Positions 17,847-25,663 of a DNA stretch of 64,000 nt are shown one piece after another; positions within the stretch are counted from its first letter, which is position 1; every line of letters starts with the position of its first letter. The notes beneath the pieces are model-generated. The model searched no databases. It was not told where the DNA came from and saw only the letters and a list, made by a program, of their open reading frames with translations. Both the position numbers and the translations under genes were made by a program. Where the stretch lies: contig CAYQQQ010000016.1 in NCBI GenBank assembly GCA_964420125.1, forward strand, positions 1-64,000, given 5' to 3'. The stretch is from CAYQQQ01 sp964420125 (lineage in GTDB: Bacteria; Actinomycetota; Acidimicrobiia; Acidimicrobiales; Microtrichaceae).

Positions 17847-19466
17847 GTGAGCACGACCGACCCGGAGCACACGGCGCTCCACCGCTTCACCCTGGCCGAC
17901 ACCTTCCGGGAGCACCGGCGGAGCCGGCCGCAGGAGACCGCCGCCATCGACGGCGAGCGCCGCTTCACCTGGCCCCAGCTGGACGACCGCATCAACCGAC
18001 TCTGCGACGCGCTGCACCACGCAGGGGTGGGCCCCGGCGACGTCGTGCTGTGGACCGGCCAGAACAGCGTGCGGATCCTGGAGTGCCTGGGCGCCGCCGC
18101 CAAGCTGGGGGCCGTCTGCTGCGTGGCCAACTGGCGCCAGTCCGCGGACGAGCTGGCCCACGTGCTCACCGACGCCACACCGAAGGTGGTCGTCTGGCAG
18201 GAGGCAGAGGTGGGCGAGGCGGTAGCCCGGGCACGCGCCACCGTCGGTGACGCCGGCGCCCGCTGGCTCCGCCACGACGGCCCCGACGACGACCCCGACG
18301 GCTACGAGGCGTTCCTCGCCACGGGCGAGGCCTCCGATCCTGAGAGCTGGCCCGACCCGCCGCCGGTCTCCGAGGCCGACCCGGTGCTGATGCTCTACAC
18401 CGCGGCGTTCTCCGGCACCCCCCGGGGTGCCCTGCTGAGCCACGCGGCGGTGATGGTGCAGGGGCTGATGATGGCCAACCTGCAGCGCATCGGCCCGGAC
18501 TACCGCTACCTCAACTGCGGACCGCTGTTCCACGTCGCCACGTTCATGACCACCCTCGCCACCCTCGTGATGGGTGGGACCAACCTGTTCACCCCGCGGG
18601 TCGACGCCGAGGAGCTCTGCAGGATCATCGCCTCGGAGCGCTGCACCGGCGCGTTCCTCATGGGCCCGACCATCGACCAGATCCTGGAGGTGAACGCCCC
18701 CGGCGACGACGGCACGCACCCCTACGACCTCCACTCGCTGCGCACCTTCGGCGGCACGCCCGAGTGGAACGCCATGATCACCCTCGACGACTCGCCGTGG
18801 GGGCGCCACCCCGCCGGGTTCGGCCAGACCGAGGTGATGGGCATGCTCACCTTCAACGCCTTCGGCGTGGGCGCGGACGGGGGCGCCGGCCGGCAGTCCC
18901 CGATGGCGCGGGTGCGCATCCTGGATCCCGACGGTGCGGAGGTCGGCCCCGGCGAGACCGGCGAGATCTGCGCTGCCGGTCCGCAGGTGATGGTCGGCTA
19001 CCACGGCGATCCCGCCGAGACCGAGCACCGCCAGCGGGACGGCTGGCACCACACCGACGACCTCGGCCGGCGCGAGCCGGACGGCTCCATCAGCTTCGTG
19101 GGCCCCAAGGGCCGACTGATCAAGTCGGCAGCGGAGAACATCTACCCCGCCGAGGTGGAGAACGCCCTCAACGCCCACGAGGCCGTGCGCGAAGCTGCGG
19201 TGATCGGGGTGCCCGACCCCACCTGGGGCCAATCGGTGCTGGCGGTGGTGGTGCTGCACGGCGCCGGCAAGGCAGCCGAGGCAGCCGACGACGTGACCGA
19301 ACAGGATCTGATCGACTTCGTGAAGGCGCGCATCGCCTCGTACAAGAAGCCTCGCCAGGTGGTGTTCCGCCAGGACCCTCTGCCACGGCAGGGCTGGCCG
19401 ATCGACTACGACGCCCTCGACGAGCAGTACGGCGGCGGCGGCTACCCGGGCTCGGCACGGCATTGA
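17847..19466 (+). CDS. FadD-like ligase with a degenerate P-loop
   Basis: 539 aa. The fold-defining regions are present: FTWPQLDDRINRLCDAL, HTDDLGRREPDGSISFVGPKGRLIKSAAENIYPAEVE and a C-terminal PLPRQGW. The phosphate-binding loop, however, reads YTAAFSGTPRGALLSH instead of YTSGTTGxPKG, and the terminal catalytic Lys of PxxxTGK is replaced (PLPRQGWPID). It could be a specialised CoA ligase, a steroid-acid ligase subfamily or a non-catalytic adenylate-binding protein. GTG 17847 is chosen because it is the first start after the operator and before the homology; no clear ribosome site is visible. Confidence 0.78.
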   Translation: MSTTDPEHTALHRFTLADTFREHRRSRPQETAAIDGERRFTWPQLDDRINRLCDALHHAGVGPGDVVLWTGQNSVRILECLGAAAKLGAVCCVANWRQSADELAHVLTDATPKVVVWQEAEVGEAVARARATVGDAGARWLRHDGPDDDPDGYEAFLATGEASDPESWPDPPPVSEADPVLMLYTAAFSGTPRGALLSHAAVMVQGLMMANLQRIGPDYRYLNCGPLFHVATFMTTLATLVMGGTNLFTPRVDAEELCRIIASERCTGAFLMGPTIDQILEVNAPGDDGTHPYDLHSLRTFGGTPEWNAMITLDDSPWGRHPAGFGQTEVMGMLTFNAFGVGADGGAGRQSPMARVRILDPDGAEVGPGETGEICAAGPQVMVGYHGDPAETEHRQRDGWHHTDDLGRREPDGSISFVGPKGRLIKSAAENIYPAEVENALNAHEAVREAAVIGVPDPTWGQSVLAVVVLHGAGKAAEAADDVTEQDLIDFVKARIASYKKPRQVVFRQDPLPRQGWPIDYDALDEQYGGGGYPGSARH

Positions 19467-19475
19467 GCAGCCCAG

Positions 19476-20996
19476 TCAGCCGGGCTCGTCCGGCAGCACA
19501 GTCGACGACGCGCTCGGCTGCGTGCTCGGCTGCGTGCTCGGCAGCGACGCCGCCAGCTCGGAGAACTGGGCGAGGGCGGCTTCGAGCTCCTCGACGATCT
19601 CGGCGGCCAGCACGCCGGGTGCGGGAAGCGTCCCGGCGTCGTCGAGGGACCCGTCGCGCAGCCAGGTGATGTCCAGGTTGGCCTTGTCCCGGGACACCAG
19701 CTCGTCGTAGGTGAACCGACGGAAGCGCTCGGACTCCACCCGGCGCGAGCGATCGTCGGGGAAGTACCCCTCGACGAACTCGGCCAGATCGGCCTCCCGC
19801 AGCGGGTTCGCCTTCAGCGTGAAGTGCCGGTTGGTGCGCAGGTCGTAGACCCAGGTCTCCGCCGTCCACGGGTCTGCCGCAGCCGGCCTGCGGTCGAAGA
19901 ACACCACGTTGGCCTTCACGCCCTGGGCGTAGAAGATCCCTGTCGGCAGGCGAAGGATCGTGTGCAGGTCGCACTCGGCCAGGAGGCGCCGACGGATCGT
20001 CTCCCCCGCACCGGCCTCGAACAGCACGTTGTCGGGCAGCACGACCGCGGCGCGGCCACCGATCTTGAGCATCCCCTTGATGTGCTGCAGGAAGTTGAGC
20101 TGCTTGTTCGACGTCGACGCCCAGAAGTCGTCGCGCACCACCACCAGGTCTTCGCGCTCGACCTCGCCGGCCTCGTTCACCATCGTCATCGACGACTTCC
20201 GGCCGAACGGCGGGTTGGCGGCGACCACGTCGACGCGCACCCCGGTGTCGGCACGCAGCGCGTCGGCCACCGTGACCAGGCTCTCGCCGTTCGGGGTGCC
20301 GATGCCGTGCAGCAGGAGGTTCATCGCGCACAACCGGGCGGTGCCGTCCACGATCTCCCAGCCATGGACGGCCTCGTCGCGCAGGAACCGCTTCTCATCG
20401 GCGTCCATCTCGTCGATGTGGTGATCGACTACCCACTCGTGCGCCGCCAGCAGGAACCCTCCGGTGCCGCACGCCGGGTCGGCGACGGTCTCTCCGGGCA
20501 TCGGTCGGACACAGGCGATCATCGCCCTCGTCAGCGCCCGCGGCGTGAAGTACTGGCCGGCGCCTGACTTGGTGTCTTCCGCGCCCTTCTGGAGCAGGCC
20601 CTCGTAGGCGTCGCCCTTGAGATCGGCGTCGACCGCGGTCCAGGTCTCCTCGTTGATGAGGTTGACGATCAGGCGGCGGAGCTTCGCCGGATCCTGGATG
20701 CGGTTCTGCGCCTTGCGGAAGATCGTGCCCAGCGTTCCCGGCTGCCGCCCCAGCGACTCGAGCACGTGCCGGTAGTGCACCTCCAGGTCGTCGCCGTCAC
20801 GGTCGAGCAGCGACTGCCAGTCGAGGCCATAGGGCACGACCTCGCCGAGCCCCGCCTTCTGCCGCTCGTCGGCCATCTTCAGGAACAGCAGGTAGGTGAG
20901 CTGCTCGACGTACTCGATCGTCGACACTCCGTCGTCGCGCAGCACGTTGCAGAAGTTCCACAGCTTCTGCACGAGCTGGTTCGAGTTGGCGGCCAT
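19476..20996 (-). CDS. hsdM: Type I restriction-modification methyltransferase subunit HsdM
   Basis: 506 aa. HsdM N-terminal helical domain (residues 7-120), SGAGQYFTPR, SAM-binding DPACGTGGF (173-181) and the catalytic NPPFG (261-265) of N6-adenine methyltransferases. It modifies host DNA as part of an M2S complex with HsdS. ATG 20996 overlaps the tcmP stop (TGATG) and has GGAGGA just upstream. The C-terminus carries a short STQP repeat. It is the last gene of the operon, far from hsdS, an unusual order; it ends 9 nt from the convergent FadD stop. Confidence 0.93.
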   Translation of the reverse strand: MAANSNQLVQKLWNFCNVLRDDGVSTIEYVEQLTYLLFLKMADERQKAGLGEVVPYGLDWQSLLDRDGDDLEVHYRHVLESLGRQPGTLGTIFRKAQNRIQDPAKLRRLIVNLINEETWTAVDADLKGDAYEGLLQKGAEDTKSGAGQYFTPRALTRAMIACVRPMPGETVADPACGTGGFLLAAHEWVVDHHIDEMDADEKRFLRDEAVHGWEIVDGTARLCAMNLLLHGIGTPNGESLVTVADALRADTGVRVDVVAANPPFGRKSSMTMVNEAGEVEREDLVVVRDDFWASTSNKQLNFLQHIKGMLKIGGRAAVVLPDNVLFEAGAGETIRRRLLAECDLHTILRLPTGIFYAQGVKANVVFFDRRPAAADPWTAETWVYDLRTNRHFTLKANPLREADLAEFVEGYFPDDRSRRVESERFRRFTYDELVSRDKANLDITWLRDGSLDDAGTLPAPGVLAAEIVEELEAALAQFSELAASLPSTQPSTQPSASSTVLPDEPG

Positions 20997-21964
20997 CAGT
21001 CCTCCATCCACTCCGTGCCGTATGGCGGCGACGGATCATCCGCTGCATACGACGGCACCTCCGAGGCGTCCATCACCCCGAGCTCCTCGGGGCTGAAGAA
21101 GCTCGGCTGACCGGATCGGTCCGCTCGCCGGCGTTCGATCGCTTCGTGGCGCATCCTCTCGAACCGCAGAGCAGCCTTGCCGTAGACATCTCCCATGATG
21201 CGGTTGCCCGCGTCGTTGTCCGTGGCGAACACCAGGTCGTAGAGATAGGAACCGCTGGTGTTCTTCACCTCGAACGCGTGGGTGTAGCGATAGCCGAGGT
21301 CGTGCTCGATCCTCCAGCGAAGGAGGTTCGTGTACTCCCGCCGCGCCTGCTCGGCACTCAGCGCTCCCCGCTCACGCGCCTCGGCGATCGAAACCCAACG
21401 ATCCCCGCCGAACGTCCCACGTAGACGGTCCGCGTTCTCTGGGCTCTGACCCAGGACCCGCGGGATGTCCGATCCGTAGAACAGCAGCCACTGTTCGACC
21501 TTGTTCGGCCTGCCGCGCTTGAAGTCGGCGAGCGTGGCAATCGTGTCCCAGCGCAACGCGGCCGAGCTGTACGGATCGACGAAAGCGAAGGTCGGGGCCC
21601 AGGCGAGGTTCAGGTCGGCGAGCCGCCGCAGCACATCGGCGATCGTGACGTTGCAGTCCCCTGGCACGACATCGAACCGCCGGCCGGGGAAGAGCGCCCG
21701 AAGCGATCGGTCGAGCTCGTCGGCGATCGAGGGCAGTTCGAAGAGGTAGATGTGCGCCGTCGGGGGGAGCGCCTCGAGCGCGCGGATCGACGAGCCCTTG
21801 ATGTCCCGCCCAACATCACGACGTTCGTTCGAGGTGTTGCCGGCGAACAGATCGAGGTACACCAGCTCACCTGCGCGCTTGCTCGCCGTGGCGAAGGCCG
21901 GCAGGTACGCCGACAGGATGTCGAGCTTCGCCTCGGTCCAGAATCCCCATCCACGCGGCGCCAT
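20996..21964 (-). CDS. tcmP: Three-Cys-motif partner protein TcmP
   Basis: 322 aa. It opens WGFWTEAKLDILSAYL, then has a methyltransferase-like glycine motif (YLDLFAG, 36-42), FELP and FVDPYSS (DPY at 130-132), the known TcmP pattern. The family is defined by adjacency to DUF5131 three-Cys-motif proteins, which is exactly the case here (2-nt gap). Its biochemical role is unestablished; a nucleic-acid-modifying or nuclease-like role is often supposed. The start has GAGG about 5 nt upstream. It is coupled to hsdM by a 1-nt overlap, so the pair is inside a type I RM operon rather than beside it. Confidence 0.85.
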   Translation of the reverse strand: MAPRGWGFWTEAKLDILSAYLPAFATASKRAGELVYLDLFAGNTSNERRDVGRDIKGSSIRALEALPPTAHIYLFELPSIADELDRSLRALFPGRRFDVVPGDCNVTIADVLRRLADLNLAWAPTFAFVDPYSSAALRWDTIATLADFKRGRPNKVEQWLLFYGSDIPRVLGQSPENADRLRGTFGGDRWVSIAEARERGALSAEQARREYTNLLRWRIEHDLGYRYTHAFEVKNTSGSYLYDLVFATDNDAGNRIMGDVYGKAALRFERMRHEAIERRRADRSGQPSFFSPEELGVMDASEVPSYAADDPSPPYGTEWMED

Positions 21965-21966
21965 CG

Positions 21967-22713
21967 CTACCTCACGGCTTCACGGACAGCAGGCATCTCA
22001 TCCCATGTCCGACCGTCGAGCTCTCGGCCTCCGGCCTTCGGCGTGCGACCACCCCACTGCTTGAAGAAGAACCGGACTCCGGCATCGAGGCTCGAATCCC
22101 GCAGTGCCCTGACCCAGTCGGCCTGAACCGCCCGCGCTCGGGGGCCGGACTCCCCTCCGGCGATGAGCCAGTCGATGCCCTCGAGATCGAGCTCCAGGAG
22201 TCCGAGCAGCGGTTCCGCCGACACGAAGCGGACGGCCGCGGGAACGGCACGAAGGTGACCGAGTCGGAAGGCGTACCGCTGCGTCTCCACCGAGACGCCC
22301 ATCCAGACGTTCGGTGGCCACGGCAGCTGCGGCGCCAGCTGCGCCAGCCGCTTCGAGCGCTTGGTGAGGACCTGGTACCGATGCTGAGGGGTGTCGACCA
22401 TCACATCGAACACGTCACGGATGAACTCCAGGGGGACGTCGTCGTGGAACAGGTCGCTCATCGAGTCCACGAAGACGGTCCGCTCACCTGACCACCGCCT
22501 CGGGGCGCCCACCACCTCGGGGTGCAACGTCAGCCCGAAGCCGGGCCCGCTCGTCCTCGGATCACCGTCGTTCTGGTACTTCCCCTGTCCCATCGCCTTC
22601 AAGCGCTTGGCGAGGGTGAGTGCGTAGCAGTGGTCGCATCCCGGCGAGATGCGATCGCAGCCCGTGGAGGGGTTCCACGTCACCTCGGTCCACTCGATCG
22701 CCGACTGAGCCAT
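21967..22713 (-). CDS. DUF5131 (Gp37/Gp68-like) three-Cys-motif protein
   Basis: 248 aa. It opens AIEWTEVTWNPSTGC, with cysteines C19, C26 and C29 (CX6CX2CY), a radical-SAM-like cluster motif. YQVLTKRSKRL, VWMGVSVE and WLIAGGESGPRAR are the hallmark blocks of phage Gp37/Gp68-like DUF5131 proteins. A Fe-S/SAM chemistry on nucleic acid is an inference from the fold. ATG 22713 is preferred since AGGAG lies 7 nt upstream; ATG 22719 overlaps the HNH stop (ATGA). It is in one operon with tcmP and hsdM. Confidence 0.85.
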   Translation of the reverse strand: MAQSAIEWTEVTWNPSTGCDRISPGCDHCYALTLAKRLKAMGQGKYQNDGDPRTSGPGFGLTLHPEVVGAPRRWSGERTVFVDSMSDLFHDDVPLEFIRDVFDVMVDTPQHRYQVLTKRSKRLAQLAPQLPWPPNVWMGVSVETQRYAFRLGHLRAVPAAVRFVSAEPLLGLLELDLEGIDWLIAGGESGPRARAVQADWVRALRDSSLDAGVRFFFKQWGGRTPKAGGRELDGRTWDEMPAVREAVR

Positions 22714-22715
22714 GC

Positions 22716-23912
22716 TCATGCTCCTGACTCCGAAGCTAGAGAGGGACTGTGACAAGCCATGCCTGCCTCATCGGCATGGCGGGCGCGGTGGCAGGTCCAG
22801 CAGCGTTCGTGGAGCTCGTCGACGATGGTGTGGCCGCTGAGCGCGTAGGCGGGTTCGTGGTCGAGCTCCAAGAGGGTGGTGGCCCCGCAGTCGACACAGC
22901 CCCGGTCGCGTTCGTGCACGACGCGCTGCTGGCGGGCGCTGGGGTGTCGGCGACGGCCCGACGCGTTGATCGGCCGGCGTTCGGCGTCGTGGATCAGCAC
23001 CCGCAGCAACGACACCGGAGCCACCCGTTCCACGACCGACCCGGCGATGGGGGTGCCGTCATCGAGGGTGCAGCCATCGCCGCGCACGTGCAGCACCACC
23101 TCGGTGTCGAGCTTCGCGCCGCCGCCTTGGAGCAGGCCCAGCAGCGCGTCGGCACGCTGCTGCGCCACCGACGGCCACCTGCTCACCGACAGTGACGCGG
23201 ACGCGTCCGCGGACGCGTCCGCGGCACCCTCCGTGGCGGCCGAGCCGGCAACGGAACCACCAGCCGGTCCTGAACCGGTGACCGGCGCCGGGGGATGTCG
23301 GAGCACCCAGGTGTCCACCGCGGTCATCACCACCGCCGCCACCTGCGGCGCCAGACGCAACACCGCAGAGATCATCCCGTCGGCCTCGGTGCGCCACGTG
23401 AAGCTACGAGCCGCCCGTTGGCGCTCCTCGGTGTCCTCAGGATCCTCATGGCGCGCCAGCCAACGCGCCAGTTCCCCGCACAGCCGACCCGCCGGGGTCC
23501 GCTCGGCGATCCCGACCAGCTCCGCTTCGTTGGCCGCAGTCGCCACCCGGGTGAGTTGGCGGACCTTCGCATAGGAGATCCGACCCTCACCGAAGGCAGT
23601 GTTGACCCTCGACAACCCCTCCAGGGCGCGACCCACCCGCAGCCACTCCCGGGCGGTGCACACCTCCACGTCCAACGCGGAGGCCACCCAATGCGCGCAC
23701 GTGCGCGCCCCGTCCAACGCCCACTCCCCCGAACGATCCAGCGCGGCGACCAGACCCACAAGACGGTGCTGCGCACCGGAAAGACGCCGACCCACCTCCA
23801 GCACCTCCGCCCGCAGACTGAGCGACGCACCCGGGCGGCGATCCTGTCCGTCGACACGATCCTCCACCGAACTGAACGACACCGAACCCAACGACACCGA
23901 ACGCAACGACAT
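22716..23912 (-). CDS. DUF222-HNH endonuclease inside the RM operon
   Basis: 398 aa. N-terminal DUF222 helical domain (ALDVEVCTAREWLRVGRALEGL, KVRQLTRVATAANEAELV) and a C-terminal HNH domain with CVDCGA...LELDHEPAY and CWTCHRARH. These 13E12-type proteins are multicopy and patchily distributed in actinobacteria and probably nick or cut DNA. GGAAGG lies 5 nt before ATG 23912. The frame also stays open upstream to an ATG overlapping the hsdS stop (24242), adding 110 poorly conserved residues, so a longer protein cannot be excluded. A 12-bp tandem repeat (23197-23220) encodes an ADAS repeat in the linker. Its stop touches the DUF5131 start, and it looks like an insert in the RM operon. Confidence 0.82.
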   Translation of the reverse strand: MSLRSVSLGSVSFSSVEDRVDGQDRRPGASLSLRAEVLEVGRRLSGAQHRLVGLVAALDRSGEWALDGARTCAHWVASALDVEVCTAREWLRVGRALEGLSRVNTAFGEGRISYAKVRQLTRVATAANEAELVGIAERTPAGRLCGELARWLARHEDPEDTEERQRAARSFTWRTEADGMISAVLRLAPQVAAVVMTAVDTWVLRHPPAPVTGSGPAGGSVAGSAATEGAADASADASASLSVSRWPSVAQQRADALLGLLQGGGAKLDTEVVLHVRGDGCTLDDGTPIAGSVVERVAPVSLLRVLIHDAERRPINASGRRRHPSARQQRVVHERDRGCVDCGATTLLELDHEPAYALSGHTIVDELHERCWTCHRARHADEAGMACHSPSLASESGA

Positions 23913-24238
23913 GACGGCCTTCCCACATGTCCACCGACCGGCCGGCACCGAAACCGGGGGCTCTCCCCGGACCACCACCGGTCTCTCTTGGAAGGACCGC
24001 CTTCTCAGCAGGCAGTCGAGCTGTGCTCGACCAAGCCTATGACAGGGGTGTGACATCGCTCCGGGGCCACCCCACACCACCCACCGTGGTCCCGACGCGT
24101 CCGCGGGCGCGTCCACACCACCCTCGGTGAGATGCCAGGTGAACTGCGGACGCGCCTGGGTGGGCGGCGTCAGAGCGCTCGGCGTCGCGGAACGGGCCGC
24201 AGGACGGCACCCGACGACGCAGCAGCACGTCATGGAGC
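23913..24238 (-). promoter_or_regulatory. 326-bp spacer with a probable internal promoter for the HNH gene
   Basis: No conserved coding signal. On the minus strand TAGGCT (24039-24034) could be a -10, followed at once by an inverted repeat, GTCGAGC-TGT-GCTCGAC (24015-24031), and by GC-rich stems in the leader. The HNH gene therefore may have its own promoter within the RM operon. One frame stays open across the spacer, starting with ATGA at the hsdS stop. Confidence 0.45.
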
Positions 24239-25663
24239 TCATGGGTTCGCCGCCTTGCGCGGACGACGCGGCGTCTTGGCCTTCGGCGCCGCCTCCCGTT
24301 CGGCCCGGATCCGCTCCAGCAGCACCGACGCCGGCTCGTCCGTCGGATCCTGCGCCACGAGCTGCCCCGCAAACGCGGCCTTGAGCACCGCCCTGCGAAG
24401 CGCAGCCGAGCGCTCCAGCCCCGCCTCGATCGACCGCTCACACGCCCGCAGATCCGACAGCTGCCGGTCGACCTCGGCCACGATGCGGGCTTGCTCGGCT
24501 GGCGGGGGGACCGGGATGGGCACCAGCTTCAAGTCGCTCCCTGAGACGCCCGACTGGCCCGCTGTCGTCTTGGTCGCCCTCTCGATGAAGGCACGAGATG
24601 GCCCGGTCGACACGGTGATGGCAACGTAGCGAGGCTCCGTCATCAACCGATTCACAACGACTCGGATGAGCTTGTCCGGATGGAGCAACGGCGCCTTCAC
24701 ATCGGGTACCACTGCGCAGGCTCCGACGAACTCAGGGTTGCCGTTGTAGCGGGTGAACAGCAGATCGCCCGGTTCAAGCAAGGCGCGCCGAACCGCGGGA
24801 TCGCTGATGTCGACGGGGGCATACCTGACCTGATCGAGGTCGAGTTCGAGACGCCTGACCGAGCCGATCCTCAGAATCGGTACTCCCGGGGGTTCCTCGG
24901 GTGGTCGTGACACGAAGATCCCGTTGCGAACCGAGTCTGAGATCGACCCCAATGCCGCCCACGCCCAGCCATCGGGTAGGCCGGGCACGCCATCTGGCGG
25001 CTCGATCGGCTCCACGCCGAGGCCGGCCAGCAGCTTGGAGGCGGGGGTGTCGGCCGGGTCCTGCGGGACGAGGCGGCCGGTGACGGCGGCGGACAGGACC
25101 GCGTCCCGCATGCGCTTGAGGAGCAGCCGGACGTTGCGGAGCCCTGCCTCCCCCGCGTCCAGCTTCGAGAACGCCTCCTCGATCGCCCCGACGATGCGCT
25201 GCTGTTCAGCCAACGGCGCTACCGGAATGGGCCAAGCCTTCAGCACCGTCTGACTGATGTTCGACTGTGTGCCGCCCTTCCCAGCCGCCAGGAGGTCTTC
25301 GCGCTGGGACCGCAACCACCAGAAGAGCCAATCCCGAGAGACGCACGCTTTCGTCGCCGCGCAGGCGATGGCTTGATTGGTTGCCATTGCGACTTCTGCA
25401 ATGCCGAGCTTGCCGATCGATCCATACATCGCGACAAGAACGGTCCCTGCCTGCACGACCTTCGCGCTGCTGTTCAACAACCCCTCATCGGTGATCGTGG
25501 AAGCTGTCACGCTGACCCTGCCATCGTTCAGGTCTCCAATGACCGCCCAGGGCACGCCACCTCCGTAGTACTCGGGCGTGCCAGCCTTCGGTGTGCCACC
25601 GCTCGACCACTCGGCCACGTCCAGCAACGTCGACCACGCCCACCCCTCCGGCAGCCCACTCAC
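24239..25663 (-). CDS. hsdS: Type I RM specificity subunit HsdS
   Basis: 474 aa. Two target-recognition domains, each starting with LP(E/D)GWAW (residues about 4 and 240), and two conserved coiled-coil regions: PLAEQQRIVGAIEEAFSKLDAGE and PPAEQARIVAEVDRQLSDLRACE. Each half reads one part of a bipartite target. The base composition inside the first recognition domain is visibly lower in GC than its flanks, as expected of exchangeable specificity domains. The GTG start overlaps the hsdR stop (GTGA). The basic C-terminus (PKAKTPRRPRKAANP) is longer than usual. Confidence 0.93.
   Translation of the reverse strand: MSGLPEGWAWSTLLDVAEWSSGGTPKAGTPEYYGGGVPWAVIGDLNDGRVSVTASTITDEGLLNSSAKVVQAGTVLVAMYGSIGKLGIAEVAMATNQAIACAATKACVSRDWLFWWLRSQREDLLAAGKGGTQSNISQTVLKAWPIPVAPLAEQQRIVGAIEEAFSKLDAGEAGLRNVRLLLKRMRDAVLSAAVTGRLVPQDPADTPASKLLAGLGVEPIEPPDGVPGLPDGWAWAALGSISDSVRNGIFVSRPPEEPPGVPILRIGSVRRLELDLDQVRYAPVDISDPAVRRALLEPGDLLFTRYNGNPEFVGACAVVPDVKAPLLHPDKLIRVVVNRLMTEPRYVAITVSTGPSRAFIERATKTTAGQSGVSGSDLKLVPIPVPPPAEQARIVAEVDRQLSDLRACERSIEAGLERSAALRRAVLKAAFAGQLVAQDPTDEPASVLLERIRAEREAAPKAKTPRRPRKAANP

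Noticed and set aside
15165..19463. Very long antisense open frame (over 1,400 codons) opposite several ligase genes
   Set aside because: A high-GC coding shadow: the plus strand encodes clear enzymes with motifs and junctions throughout, and the antisense translation is His/Val/Gly-rich without any domain.
24015..24031. TCGAGC...GCTCGA considered as an SOS box before the first HNH gene
   Set aside because: Spacer is 3 nt and arms are TCGAGC, not TCGAAC; it does not fit the LexA consensus. Kept only as an inverted repeat.
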